DNA of 64,000 nt from contig NZ_JAUYAF010000065.1 of NCBI RefSeq assembly GCF_030693625.1, positions 1 through 64,000 on the forward strand. Direction: 5' to 3'. The stretch is from Phenylobacterium sp. Its GTDB lineage: Bacteria > Pseudomonadota > Alphaproteobacteria > Caulobacterales > Caulobacteraceae. The notes under the pieces were generated by a model. The model ran no database searches. It was given only the letters and a program-made list of their open reading frames with translations, and had not been told where the DNA came from. Below are positions 20,394 to 29,228 of the stretch, one piece after another. Position 1 is the first letter of the stretch. Every line of letters begins with the position of its first letter. The translations under genes and the position numbers were made by a program.

Positions 20394-21613
20394 CGGGGCG
20401 TCTCCAATGCGGGCTGGCCATTTTGAGCGACGCTTGGCGGCGCTGAGACCATCGCCTCTCGTGTGTGGATCGCGATCATCTGCTCCTCGTCCGTTGGAAT
20501 GACCCAGACGGCGACGCTGCTCCCCAGGGTGCTGATCTTGGCGTCTCCACGCCGATTGGCCGCGTCGTCGAGTTGCACGCCAAGCCACGCCAGGCGTTGG
20601 CAGATCGCGGCGCGGACCTCCGGACAATTCTCGCCGACGCCGGCCGTGAAGATGAGCGCGTCCAGCCCCCCGAGGGTTCCGGCAAGCGCCGCCGCCTCAC
20701 GCGCGACCCGAAACACGAAGAGCTCGATGGCTTCGCGAGCCGACGCCTCATGGCTTTGAAGCAGCACCCGCATGTCGGCGCTCAGCCCCGAGACGCCGAA
20801 CAGACCGGACCTTTCGTAAAGCAGGCCGCTCAACTGCGACCCGTCCAGGCCTTGCACCTGCAGCAGGTAGAGGATCACGCCGGGGTCGATGGATCCGCAG
20901 CGGGTTCCCATCAGCAAACCCTCCAGCGGCGTCGCGCCCATCGTTGTGTCGACGCTGCGCCCTCCAAACAAGGCGCAGAGGCTCGCGCCCGACCCGAGGT
21001 GGGCCGCGATCACCCGCCCGCCGGCGACCGATGGGTCGCACGCCCGAAGGCGGCCCGCGAGGTATTCATACGATAGGCCGTGGAAGCCGAAGCGGCGGAG
21101 CCCTTGCGCTTCAAACTCGCGCGGCAGGCCGAGGCGGTCCACCACCGGATCGTGTCCATGATGGAACGCCGTATCGAAGGCGAGCGCCTGAGGCAGGTCC
21201 GGGCGCGCCTTACCGATCGTGGCCGCAAGGGTGAGTGCCGGAAGCTGGTGGAGCGGGGCGAGCGGCGCGAGCGCCTTCAAAGCCTCGGCGATCTCCTGAG
21301 TAAGGATCATCGGCTGGCGGAATTGCGAACCGCCGTGGACGATGCGGTGGCCGACCGCCTGGACAGGCGTCTCAAGCTGGCCCTCGAACAAGGTCAGCAG
21401 GTCGAGAACGGCCTCGCCTTCCTGTGCGCTCCGCACAGGCGAAGGCGCCGGCAGCGCTACGCCCTCGGCGTCCCAAGCCTGGATCCGGAGATCGACGGGT
21501 CCATGGCTCAGGCGCGCGCGAAGGACGGGCCGCGCATCGGAGCCCTCAACGTCAAAGACGCCCAGCTTGGTCGTCGAGGAGCCGGTGTTCACGGCGAGAA
21601 CATGCTGAGTCAT
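20390..21613 (-). CDS. ackA: Acetate kinase
   Basis: Converts acetyl phosphate and ADP to acetate and ATP. 407 residues, the normal length. Signature motifs are VLAVNTGSSTTKLGVFD at the N-terminus, GHRIVHGG, AFDTAFHHG, RRFGFHGLSYEY, IAAHLGSGASLCAL and FTAGVGENCPEVR. In this window two phosphoketolases could supply its acetyl phosphate, which would make a substrate-level ATP source. Immediately upstream, on the same strand, is the C-terminal stub of a PEP synthase gene, so ackA may once have followed ppsA in an operon. Downstream it is coupled to the ATP-grasp gene. Confidence 0.95.
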   Translation of the reverse strand: MTQHVLAVNTGSSTTKLGVFDVEGSDARPVLRARLSHGPVDLRIQAWDAEGVALPAPSPVRSAQEGEAVLDLLTLFEGQLETPVQAVGHRIVHGGSQFRQPMILTQEIAEALKALAPLAPLHQLPALTLAATIGKARPDLPQALAFDTAFHHGHDPVVDRLGLPREFEAQGLRRFGFHGLSYEYLAGRLRACDPSVAGGRVIAAHLGSGASLCALFGGRSVDTTMGATPLEGLLMGTRCGSIDPGVILYLLQVQGLDGSQLSGLLYERSGLFGVSGLSADMRVLLQSHEASAREAIELFVFRVAREAAALAGTLGGLDALIFTAGVGENCPEVRAAICQRLAWLGVQLDDAANRRGDAKISTLGSSVAVWVIPTDEEQMIAIHTREAMVSAPPSVAQNGQPALETPR

Positions 21614-21634
21614 GGGCGTCCCCGCACGCTCGGT

Positions 21635-21877
21635 TCAGCCGGTCGCCAAGGTGGGCTCGGGCGCCGTGTGCGCCGTCTTCTCGGCCGCGGCCACGACCGT
21701 CTTCACGGCCACGAAGCTGTCTGGGTTGACCGAGATCGAGTCGATGCTGAGCTGCACCAGGAACGGCGCGAACGCCGGGTGGTTGCTTGGAGGGGCGGGC
21801 TCACGCATGGCGTCAATCTCGACAAGCGGGGGCGACCGCCGAGCGACGGCGATGCCGCCGCGGGCGGGCAGGATCAT
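21635..21877 (-). pseudogene. ppsA: PEP synthase C-terminal remnant
   Basis: The last 50 or so codons read APPSNHPAFAPFLVQL then SIDSISVNPDSFVAVKTVVAAAE. This matches the very C-terminus of phosphoenolpyruvate synthase, where the family has a CGQ-P-SDHP-FA start followed by GIDSISLNPD. Everything upstream of that, more than 700 codons in an intact gene, is missing. The fragment sits 21 bases before ackA. Another ppsA piece, the N-terminus, is at 54091-54474 on the same strand. The first 28 codons of this frame do not look like PEP synthase. Confidence 0.65.
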
Positions 21878-22036
21878 TCAACTGACGCGGAAGCCCCTCC
21901 ACCCTTACGCGGACAAAACGACGGCCGCGGTAATGTCGACGAAGCCGCGGCGTCTTTGGAGTCGGCGCCTCCCAGAGGTCCGATCTCGCACCGCCCGCGG
22001 CAAGCGACCATTACGCGGAGGCCAAGGGAGCGCGCG

Positions 22037-23077
22037 ATGACTGGCGAACAGATCCGGGTTGCCGTGAACGGCTACGGCGTCATCGGCAAGCGCGTGGCCG
22101 CCGCCGTGGCCCTGCAGGACGACATGACGCTCGCGGGCGTGGCGGACCTGAGCGCCGACTGGCGCCTGAGGGTGGCGGCCGAACAGGGCGTCCCGGTCTA
22201 TGCGGCGACGCCGGACGCCGCCGAGTCCATGGGCGCGGCGAGGATCGACGTGCGCGGCGCGCTCGGCGACCTACTGGGATCGACCGACGTAGTCGTCGAC
22301 TGCACGCCCAAGAAGGTCGCCGCGGCCAATGTGGCGCACTACGCTGAGCGCGGCCTGAAATTTATCGTGCAGGGCGGCGAGACGCACAGCGTCACCGGTC
22401 ACTCGTTCGTCGCGGAGTCCAGTTACGCGAGCGCGGTCGGCCGCGACGCCACGCGCGTCGTGTCCTGCAACACGACCTCCATTGTCCGCACCCTGGGCGC
22501 GTTGAAACGCGCTGGGCTCCTGCGCAGAGCACGGGGAACCCTGCTGCGGCGCGCCACGGACCCTTGGGAGAGCGACCACAGCGGGATCATGAACACCCTG
22601 GTCCCGGAGCCGGATATCCCCAGCCATCAGGGTCCGGACGCGCAAAGCGTGGACCCGGAGCTGGACGTGGTGACCATGGCGGTGAAGGTCCCGGAAACCA
22701 TCGGTCACCTTCACTATTGGACGGTGCAGATGACCCGGGCCGTCCCGAAAGAGGAGGTGCTCGCCGCCTTCGCCCTCTCCGAGCGGATCGCCCAGGTGCG
22801 CGTCGCCGACGGATTGGGCGCGCTCAACGCCCTCAAGGAGATGATGCACGACCTCGGCCGGCCGCACGGCGACCTCTACGAAGTCGCGCTCTGGTCCGAC
22901 ATGCTGCGGGTTCAGGACGACGAGCTGTTCTACGCCTACATGGTCGACAACCAGGCCATCGTGATCCCCGCAACCATCGACGCCATCCGGGCGCTCAGCG
23001 GACGCACGCCAGACCCAGGCGCCTCGATCTCGCGCACCAACGCTAGCCTCGGCATCGGGCGCGTCGGCCGGTTGTAG
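22037..23077 (+). CDS. Type II (archaeal-type) glyceraldehyde-3-phosphate dehydrogenase
   Basis: 346 residues from the ATG at 22037, with GGGAG seven bases before it; the frame is open upstream but is not protein-like there. The N-terminal Rossmann motif is VAVNGYGVIGKRVAAAV. The active-site cysteine is C144 in VVSCNTTSIVRTL, and the archaeal signature VPEPDIPSHQGPDA is present, as in archaeal GAPDH and unlike the usual bacterial SCTTNCLAP type. It interconverts glyceraldehyde 3-phosphate and 1,3-bisphosphoglycerate with NAD(P)+. Glyceraldehyde 3-phosphate is the second product of phosphoketolases, two of which are encoded nearby. This type is rare in bacteria, so transfer is likely. Confidence 0.85.
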   Translation: MTGEQIRVAVNGYGVIGKRVAAAVALQDDMTLAGVADLSADWRLRVAAEQGVPVYAATPDAAESMGAARIDVRGALGDLLGSTDVVVDCTPKKVAAANVAHYAERGLKFIVQGGETHSVTGHSFVAESSYASAVGRDATRVVSCNTTSIVRTLGALKRAGLLRRARGTLLRRATDPWESDHSGIMNTLVPEPDIPSHQGPDAQSVDPELDVVTMAVKVPETIGHLHYWTVQMTRAVPKEEVLAAFALSERIAQVRVADGLGALNALKEMMHDLGRPHGDLYEVALWSDMLRVQDDELFYAYMVDNQAIVIPATIDAIRALSGRTPDPGASISRTNASLGIGRVGRL

Positions 23078-23171
23078 GACACACACACGCTCTCCCCGTT
23101 GCGCTCGGTGAAGGGGGCGATGGCCGATCTTCGCCCCGACGCCTGCCACTGGCAGGTAGCGCTGCTCCAGA

Positions 23172-23218
23172 GGCCTGGCGACTAGCCGCGCGGCGAGCCC
23201 ACGGCCAGTCGCCAGGCC
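23172..23218. repeat. 12-bp perfect inverted repeat after the GAPDH gene
   Basis: GGCCTGGCGACT at 23172-23183 is exactly complementary to 23207-23218, with a 23-base GC-rich loop. It lies about 95 bases after the stop of the dehydrogenase gene and 90 before the next gene. It could be a terminator (no T-tract) or an element edge. A shorter hairpin (CTGCC-ACT-GGCAG) lies just before it, near 23143-23155. Confidence 0.55.
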
Positions 23219-23307
23219 CTCGCGTAATGGCTGCGCGCGTCCGGCGTCAAACTGAACGTCTCTCCCTCAGGCCCGGGTCTCCTCGGCGTCTGCGACAGCG
23301 AAAGGAC

Positions 23308-23796
23308 ATGGACATGCAAGCTGCTCGCACCGGGTCCAGCCGCACCCTTGCCGCGATCGCAGTGGTGGCGGCGACTCTGGCCGCATGTTCCCCCCGTCCC
23401 GTCCAGGGCCAGTCGCAGGTCGTCGATGGCCTCAAGTTCGACTATGGCCTCGTCGCCGAACCGGCTCGCGGCGCCCCGCCCGCGAGCCATCCCGATCCAT
23501 CGATGCATGGCGGCGCGCCCGCCCAGCCGCACACCTACCACGTGGTGCTGAGCGTGGCCGACGCGAAGACCGGCCAAAAGGTCGATGCTTCGGAAGTGGC
23601 GGTGGGGCTCTCTGGCTCCGGCCATCCGTGGACAAATATCGCGCCCAGGGAGCCGATGTCGGTAAACGGCCAGGCGAGCTACGGCCATTACGTCGTGCTG
23701 CCCAAACCCGGCCCCTATCGGCTCGAATTCCGCGTCACGCCATCCGGCAAGCACCAGCCGGTAGGAGCCCGCTTCACGCTGGAACGGCCAGCCTAG
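23308..23796 (+). CDS. Putative lipoprotein, unknown function
   Basis: 162 residues from the ATG at 23308, preceded by AAAGGA. The signal sequence ends in a lipobox (ATLAAC), so the protein is probably anchored to a membrane in the periplasm. The mature part has a His/Met segment (SHPDPSMHGGAPAQPHTYHV) and a predicted beta-rich domain with SYGHYVVLPKPGPYRLEFRV, resembling immunoglobulin-like metal-handling domains (FixH/YtkA-like). It heads a cluster of small membrane proteins and a copper-type ATPase, so a role in copper delivery is possible but unproven. Confidence 0.6.
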   Translation: MDMQAARTGSSRTLAAIAVVAATLAACSPRPVQGQSQVVDGLKFDYGLVAEPARGAPPASHPDPSMHGGAPAQPHTYHVVLSVADAKTGQKVDASEVAVGLSGSGHPWTNIAPREPMSVNGQASYGHYVVLPKPGPYRLEFRVTPSGKHQPVGARFTLERPA

Positions 23797-23815
23797 CCGA
23801 GAGGAACACAAGACC

Positions 23816-24070
23816 GTGCCCGACCTCCCCAATTCACGCAGCCTGCTTCGCGGACTCATGATCGCCGCCTTCGGCGCGGCGCTGGCCTATCTTTTCTTCG
23901 GCGAGCACCGGGTGCATCTGCTGGGCTACCTACCCTTCCTGTTCCTCCTCGCCTGCCCGCTGCTGCACATGACCATGCATGGCCGACACGAGGGACATGG
24001 CGGCCACGGCCACCCGCCCGATCCGGCCAACCCGGGTGATCGGACTCCCCCCCAACAACCGCAATCCTAA
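23816..24070 (+). CDS. DUF2933 small membrane protein
   Basis: 84 residues, starting at GTG 23816 with AGAGGAA upstream. Two hydrophobic stretches (LMIAAFGAALAYLFFG and LLGYLPFLFLLACPLLHM) are followed by a His-rich tail (MTMHGRHEGHGGHGHPP). DUF2933 proteins regularly accompany copper and silver resistance genes. The His tail is consistent with metal binding at the membrane surface. Confidence 0.75.
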   Translation: MPDLPNSRSLLRGLMIAAFGAALAYLFFGEHRVHLLGYLPFLFLLACPLLHMTMHGRHEGHGGHGHPPDPANPGDRTPPQQPQS

Positions 24071-24080
24071 GGAGCCGGCG

Positions 24081-24749
24081 ATGCTAGAACCGCAAGCCTA
24101 CGGGCTCTGGTCCCTGGTGATCCTGAACTCGGTGCTTTTCATCTTCTTCGCGTTCAGCTTCTTCAAGCCAAACACCGCGCGCGACTGGCGCTCCTTCGGC
24201 GCCTTCAGCGCCTTCCTGGTGGCGCTGTTCACCGAGATGTACGGCTTCCCGCTGACGATCTACGTCCTGTCCGGTTGGCTGCAGAGCCGCTATCCGGGCA
24301 TCGACTGGTTCTCGCACGACGCCGGCCACCTGCTGGAGACGCTGTTCGGCTGGAAGGCCAACCCGCACTTCGGGCCGTTCCACATCATCAGCGCGCTGTT
24401 CATCGGCGGCGGCTTCTGGCTGATCTCGGCCGCATGGCGGGTGCTCTACAACGCCCAACGGACAGGTGAGCTCGCCACCACGGGTCCCTACAGATCGGTC
24501 CGCCACCCCCAGTACGCGGGCTTCGTGCTGGTGATGTTCGGCTTCCTCCTAGAGTGGCCGACGATCCTCACCCTGGCGATGTTCCCGGTGTTGGTGTTCA
24601 TGTATTGGCGCCTGGCGAGGTCGGAGGAGAAGGATACGCTGGCCGCCTTCGGCGCGCGCTACGCCGCCTACACGCGCGTCACCCCGGCGTTCCTCCCGAA
24701 GCTCACCCGCCGCGATCGCAGCGCCGACACCGCGCCCGGACGCTCCTGA
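24081..24749 (+). CDS. Isoprenylcysteine carboxyl methyltransferase-like membrane protein
   Basis: 222 residues from the ATG at 24081 with AAGGAG nine bases upstream. It has five or so membrane segments, then the C-terminal SAM-binding motif of the ICMT/phospholipid methyltransferase family: GPYRSVRHPQYAGFVLVMFG and SEEKDTLAAFGARYAAY. Such proteins are common next to bacterial metal-resistance ATPases, with no established substrate. It lies between DUF2933 and the P-type ATPase in the same direction. Confidence 0.78.
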   Translation: MLEPQAYGLWSLVILNSVLFIFFAFSFFKPNTARDWRSFGAFSAFLVALFTEMYGFPLTIYVLSGWLQSRYPGIDWFSHDAGHLLETLFGWKANPHFGPFHIISALFIGGGFWLISAAWRVLYNAQRTGELATTGPYRSVRHPQYAGFVLVMFGFLLEWPTILTLAMFPVLVFMYWRLARSEEKDTLAAFGARYAAYTRVTPAFLPKLTRRDRSADTAPGRS

Positions 24750-24776
24750 TCCGCCACCCAAGCTAGTCGAGGTCCG

Positions 24777-27140
24777 ATGTCCACGATCACCGTCGATGTG
24801 TCCGGCTTCCGGACGCCGCTGGATTCGCTCGTCATCGAGAAGCATTTGCAGGGGCTAAAGGGTGTCCGCAAGGCCACCGCCAACTTCGCCTCCGCCACCG
24901 CCAGCGTCGACTATGACGCGGCGAGGGTGGGTGCCGCGGACCTCGAACAGGCGGTGCGGGATTGCGGATTCCACTGCCGCGGCGAGGTGGTCCCGCGCCA
25001 TGTCTGCACGCCGGGCGAGGACACCGTGTCCCACGGGCCCGGCCGCCACGACCACACCGGACATGGCGGTACGGCGCCGAAGGCCGCAGAGAAGGCCGAC
25101 CATGACGATATGGCCAGCATGGGCCATGGCCCCGGGATGGACATGCAGGCGATGGCGCGGGACATGCGCAACCGCTTCGTGGTCAGCCTGGTCTTCACGA
25201 TCCCGATCTTCTTCCTGGCGCCGATGGGCATGGAGGCCATGCGGGTCGATCCCCCCTTCGGCCTGCCGTTGAAGCCTACTCTCTTCGTGCTGGCCAGCGC
25301 GGCTATCCTCTATCCGGGCTGGCCGTTCTTCGTCGCCGCCGTCCGCGCGCTCCGCCGGCGGGTTTTCAACATGGCCGTCCTGGTCCTGCTGAGCGTTGGC
25401 ACCGGCTACCTCTTCAGCGTCGGGGCGACCTTCTTCTTCGAGGCCGAGCAGTTCTACGAGGCCTCGGCGCTGTTACTGGTTTTCATCCTCCTCGGCCACT
25501 GGCTGGAGATGAGGGCCCGCGCCGGAGCGTCGGACGCCATCCGCAAACTGATGGACCTCGCCCCGCCCACGGCCAAGGTGCTGCGAGACGGGGTCGAGAT
25601 TGACGTTCCCACCTCACAAGTGCAGGTCGGCGACCAGGTCGTCGTCCGCCCCGGCGGCAAGATCCCCGTGGACGGCGCCATCGAGGACGGCGCTTCGGAG
25701 ATCGACGAGTCGATGCTGACGGGCGAGTCCCTGCCGGTGTCTAAGACGGTCGGCGACACCGTGATCGGCGGCTCGATCAACAAGACCGGCGCCTTCCGCT
25801 ACCGCGCCACCAAGGTGGGGGCCGACACCGCGCTCGCCCAGATCGTCAAGCTGGTGCAGGAGGCGCAGAACTCCAAGGCCCCGGCCCAGCTGCTCGCCGA
25901 CCGGGCCTCGCAGTGGCTCGTCCTGGCGGCCATCGCCGTCGGCCTCGCCACCTTCGCGGTGTGGTTTTGGGTGATCGGGGAGACGCTGCTGTTCTCCCTG
26001 ACACTGACGATCACCGTCTTCGTCATCGCCTGCCCCGACGCCCTGGGCCTGGCGACGCCCATGGCGATCATGGTGGGTACCGGGCTCGGGGCGCAGCACG
26101 GCATCCTCATCAAGGACGCCGCGGCGCTGGAGGAGTCCGTCAAGCTCGACGTCATCATCTTCGACAAGACCGGCACCCTCACCCTGGGCGAGCCGAAGGT
26201 GGTGCAGGTCACCCCCGCCGCGGGGTTCGATGAGGCGATGATCCTGACCACGGCCGCGGCTCTCGAGCGCGGGTCCGAGCACCACATCGCCAAGGCGGTC
26301 CTGGAACGGGCGAAGACCCTGCCGGTGCTGGCGGCCAACGGCTTTGAGTCCTTCGGCGGCAAGGGCCTTAGAGCCACGGTCGAGGGCAAGACCGTGCTTT
26401 CTGGCAACCGTATGCTGATGGCCGACAACGGCGTCGACCTTGGCGAACTGGCGGCGGAGTCCGAGCGGCTGCAGGGCGCCGGGCGCACGGTGGTGCACAT
26501 CGCCCGCGACGGACACGTGATCGGGCTGATCGCCGTCGCCGACGCCGTCCGCCCGACCGCAAAGGCCACGATCCGGCGTCTGCAGGAACTGGGCGTTAAG
26601 GTCGCCATGATCACCGGCGACAACCTCGGCACCGCCCAGCGGATCGCCGGCGAGCTCAGCATCGACATCGTGCTCGCCGACGTCCTGCCGGGGGACAAGG
26701 CGACCAAGGTCAAGGAGCTGCAGGCTCAGGGCCAGAAGGTGGGGATGGTGGGCGACGGCGTGAACGACGCCCCGGCGCTGACCCAGGCCGACGTGGGCTT
26801 TGCGATAGGCGCCGGCACCGACGTGGCCATCGAAAGCGCCGACGTGGTGCTGATGCGCAGCGATCCGGCCGACGTGGTCAAGGCGATCGAGCTCTCGCGG
26901 GCCACCCTCCGCAAGATGCATCAGAACCTCTGGTGGGCAGTCGGCTACAACGTCGTCGCCTTCCCGCTCGCGGCCGGGGTGCTCTATCCCATCACGCTCA
27001 GCCCCGAAGTCGCCGCCCTGGCGATGTCCGGCAGCTCGGCCTTGGTGGCGGTCAACGCCCTGATGCTGAAACGCACCCGCCTGGGCGCGAAGACTGTCGC
27101 CGCCCCGGACGCCAGGACCAGAGCATCGCCCGGGATCTGA
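24777..27140 (+). CDS. P1B-type metal ATPase with atypical CPD motif
   Basis: 787 residues. P-type ATPase core motifs are intact: TGES, DKTGT (D463), MITGDN and [10 protein letters not shown]. Three features differ from standard CopA. The membrane metal motif is C419-P420-D421 rather than CPC. The nucleotide-domain HP dipeptide is H502-H503. The N-terminal HMA-like domain ([14 protein letters not shown]) lacks the CxxC pair. The linker is His/Met-rich ([26 protein letters not shown]). YNVVAFP and MSGSS near the end still match copper P1B-1 pumps. It is followed by DUF5676 and preceded by DUF2933 and the ICMT-like gene. The transported ion may be copper or another metal. Confidence 0.85.
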   Translation: MSTITVDVSGFRTPLDSLVIEKHLQGLKGVRKATANFASATASVDYDAARVGAADLEQAVRDCGFHCRGEVVPRHVCTPGEDTVSHGPGRHDHTGHGGTAPKAAEKADHDDMASMGHGPGMDMQAMARDMRNRFVVSLVFTIPIFFLAPMGMEAMRVDPPFGLPLKPTLFVLASAAILYPGWPFFVAAVRALRRRVFNMAVLVLLSVGTGYLFSVGATFFFEAEQFYEASALLLVFILLGHWLEMRARAGASDAIRKLMDLAPPTAKVLRDGVEIDVPTSQVQVGDQVVVRPGGKIPVDGAIEDGASEIDESMLTGESLPVSKTVGDTVIGGSINKTGAFRYRATKVGADTALAQIVKLVQEAQNSKAPAQLLADRASQWLVLAAIAVGLATFAVWFWVIGETLLFSLTLTITVFVIACPDALGLATPMAIMVGTGLGAQHGILIKDAAALEESVKLDVIIFDKTGTLTLGEPKVVQVTPAAGFDEAMILTTAAALERGSEHHIAKAVLERAKTLPVLAANGFESFGGKGLRATVEGKTVLSGNRMLMADNGVDLGELAAESERLQGAGRTVVHIARDGHVIGLIAVADAVRPTAKATIRRLQELGVKVAMITGDNLGTAQRIAGELSIDIVLADVLPGDKATKVKELQAQGQKVGMVGDGVNDAPALTQADVGFAIGAGTDVAIESADVVLMRSDPADVVKAIELSRATLRKMHQNLWWAVGYNVVAFPLAAGVLYPITLSPEVAALAMSGSSALVAVNALMLKRTRLGAKTVAAPDARTRASPGI

Positions 27141-27251
27141 GGGCGCGCTGACGCGCTCGCAGGACAGAAAGACCCCTGCCTGTAAGGCCGGGGCGCGACC
27201 AACGTCTTATCCCAAGCACGCCGCCCCTGCGGCGCCTCTGGAGGAGACCCC

Positions 27252-27551
27252 ATGTCCGCCTCGCTTGAGCACCCGTCCGGCGTCGCGCGCGCTACGACCG
27301 GCGGTGTCGCCATCATTCCGCTCGGCCTCACCCTCTCGCTGTTCCTGTCCGGCAATTTCCTGCTGTGCGCGCTCGGTGGCTTCCTTCCCGGCCTAGAGAA
27401 CCTGCACTTCCTCTCGGCGCTCTATCCCGCTCTGGACTGGACCAGCCCGGCCCTGATCATCGCCGGCGCCGCCTGGGCGTTCGCCTGCGGCTGGTACGTC
27501 GCCTTGGTCTGCGGCTGGCTCTACAACGTCTTCGCCGCGCCTCGGACCTAG
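27252..27551 (+). CDS. DUF5676 small membrane protein
   Basis: 99 residues with two membrane segments. The C-terminal AFACGWYVALVCGWLYNVF matches the conserved end of DUF5676 proteins, which occur beside copper ATPases and oxidases. GGAG precedes the ATG at 27252. Function is unknown. It is probably the last gene of the operon starting with the lipoprotein. Confidence 0.72.
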   Translation: MSASLEHPSGVARATTGGVAIIPLGLTLSLFLSGNFLLCALGGFLPGLENLHFLSALYPALDWTSPALIIAGAAWAFACGWYVALVCGWLYNVFAAPRT

Positions 27552-28579
27552 AGCTCGCTCCCTAGCGTCGGATGGACGCCTTTATCCTCACGCCGATCTC
27601 GGCGGAGGTGCGTCGGCGGAAATCGCCGTCGAAGGCGCCTGCGCCGGCTCGCGAACCATCTTCACGCGCTCGACGTCGACCGGCAGGGCCGAAACGCCAC
27701 AGGCGCCACCCCGGATCGGCGGACCTTCGTAGCCTGTTCGACACCGCCCGGGCTGGGGTTCCGCGGGCCAACGACACCCCCATAGGCGTGGGCTATGCGC
27801 CCTGAGCCCGCGTGAGCGCATGGTGCTCGCCGTCGAACGCGCCGTGGTGGCCCAGGCCGAGCCGGGCCAGCGCCCCGCCTGGGCGAGGACGTCTAGGTCA
27901 TGGGGTCCCATCCGGGGACCGAGTAGGCTTGACCCTCTCCAGCGCCATGATTTGAGCCACCTGCCAAACCTCGAGCCTATCAGGGCGAAAGTCCCCGCTG
28001 GAGGCCCTGGTCCTGAAACGGCGGGCTTCGGTTTCGCCTCGGTCGAGGTCGCGGTGAACGCGGCCGGCCGCCCCGACCTCAGCGAAGTCTGTCTCACAGT
28101 GACCGACACCTCCGTGGCCGCCCAGGCCGTCGCCCGCCGCATCGTCGCCGACCTGCCCGACGTCCTCCGTGTCGAATCCCTTCTGGTGAGGTGGGTCGGC
28201 GCGACCATCGCCACGCCGGCCGTGGCCGAAGTCCGCATTGCGCTCGCAGATCACCGCCCTGCCCGCCCAGACGGAGGCGCGCGTCGAAGACGCGCCCGCC
28301 CGATAGCCTGCGAGGCCGAGGTGTTCCTGGATGGAGTTATCTATCTGTACGGATAGGAATTCGACGCGGACTAAAATCGCAACCTTACAGTTACGGCAAG
28401 GGTTCGGAGATGTATTCAAACCTTACCACAATTGGAATCTTGTTCTTTTCTGTCGACTATTCCGAGATTCAGGTCGCCTTCCATCGATTGCTGTCCTTTC
28501 CGGACCGTCAGTTGATCTCCATCAAAGAGTTTTCGCCAGTTGCGATTGATCTTCGCTCGCAGACCGAGATCGGACCCCC
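27552..28579. other. Intergenic region with possible gene remnants
   Basis: About 1 kb without a convincing gene. On the plus strand 28000-28260 is protein-like (VEVAVNAAGRPDLSEV, then RIVADLPDVLRVESLLVRW), and on the minus strand 27590-27700 reads ALPVDVERVKMVREPA; neither is a family I know. From about 28340 to 28560 the base composition drops noticeably in GC, and this part holds the FNR-type box and presumably the sigma factor promoter. Confidence 0.35.
28512..28525. promoter_or_regulatory. FNR/FixK-type operator before ECF sigma gene
   Basis: TTGATCTCCATCAA is a perfect FNR consensus palindrome (TTGAT-N4-ATCAA). It is 55 bases before the sigma factor ATG in an AT-richer stretch, a position compatible with activation at about -40. 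Confidence 0.65.
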
Positions 28580-29212
28580 ATGACCCAAGTCGCCCGCGCC
28601 ATCGTCGAAGGTCCGCCGGCCCCCGGCGCCTATCTTCACCTGATGGCCCGACCGACGCCACGCGCCGAGATCCTGCGGTTGGTCGAACAGCGCCTTCGCG
28701 AGGGCCAGGCCGGACGGATGCGATTCCTGCGCAGCCGCCTGCGCTCGCGGGAGGACGCCGAGGACGTGCTTCAGGAGTTCGCCCTCAAGACCGTCCAGGG
28801 CGCCGAACGCTTGACCGACCCGGCCAAGGTCGACGCCTGGCTGGCCGTCACCCTGCGCAACGCCCTGTTCGACCGCTACCGTCGCAACGCCGGGCGCGCC
28901 CGGCTGCAGCAGGCCGCCCAGGCCGAGCCCGCGGCGCCGGTCGAGGCCGAGACGGAACTGGAGGCGCCGCTGGCCTGCCTCTCGAACACGCTAACGGAGC
29001 TGAAGCCCGGAACCGGCGACCTCCTGCGCCGCGCCGAGCTTGAGGCGACCCCCCTGCGCCGCTTGGCGGGCGATCTGGGGATCACCGCCAACAACGCCGG
29101 CGTGCGGGTGCATCGCGCCCGCGAGGCGCTGCGCCAGGCCATGCAGGCGCGCTGCGCGGCCTGCGCCACCCGCTGTGAACTCGCCCAACGCTTCCTCGAC
29201 CGCATCGCCTGA
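28580..29212 (+). CDS. ECF-family RNA polymerase sigma factor
   Basis: 210 residues. Region 2 includes RSREDAEDVLQEFALKTVQ and DAWLAVTLRNALFDRYRRN; region 4 includes LRRLAGDLGITANNAGVRVHRAREAL, a helix-turn-helix for the -35 element. The C-terminal tail has a Cys cluster (RCAACATRCELAQRF), suggesting metal or redox sensing within the sigma factor itself, since no anti-sigma gene is adjacent. An FNR-type box precedes it. It is convergent with the prs operon and may control genes of the neighbouring metabolic module. Confidence 0.82.
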   Translation: MTQVARAIVEGPPAPGAYLHLMARPTPRAEILRLVEQRLREGQAGRMRFLRSRLRSREDAEDVLQEFALKTVQGAERLTDPAKVDAWLAVTLRNALFDRYRRNAGRARLQQAAQAEPAAPVEAETELEAPLACLSNTLTELKPGTGDLLRRAELEATPLRRLAGDLGITANNAGVRVHRAREALRQAMQARCAACATRCELAQRFLDRIA

Positions 29213-29228
29213 GGCGGCGCGGAGCGAC

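Noticed and set aside
21080-22036. Upstream extension of the GAPDH frame across ackA
   Set aside because: Antisense to acetate kinase; the ATG at 22037 has a good Shine-Dalgarno and matches the family start.
25614-26921. 435-codon antisense frame over the CPD ATPase gene
   Set aside because: His/Gln/Arg-rich shadow composition and no family motifs.
27820-28356. 178-codon plus-strand gene in the GAPDH-to-sigma gap
   Set aside because: Only the central part looks protein-like, there is no ribosome site or known family, so it is described as a possible remnant.
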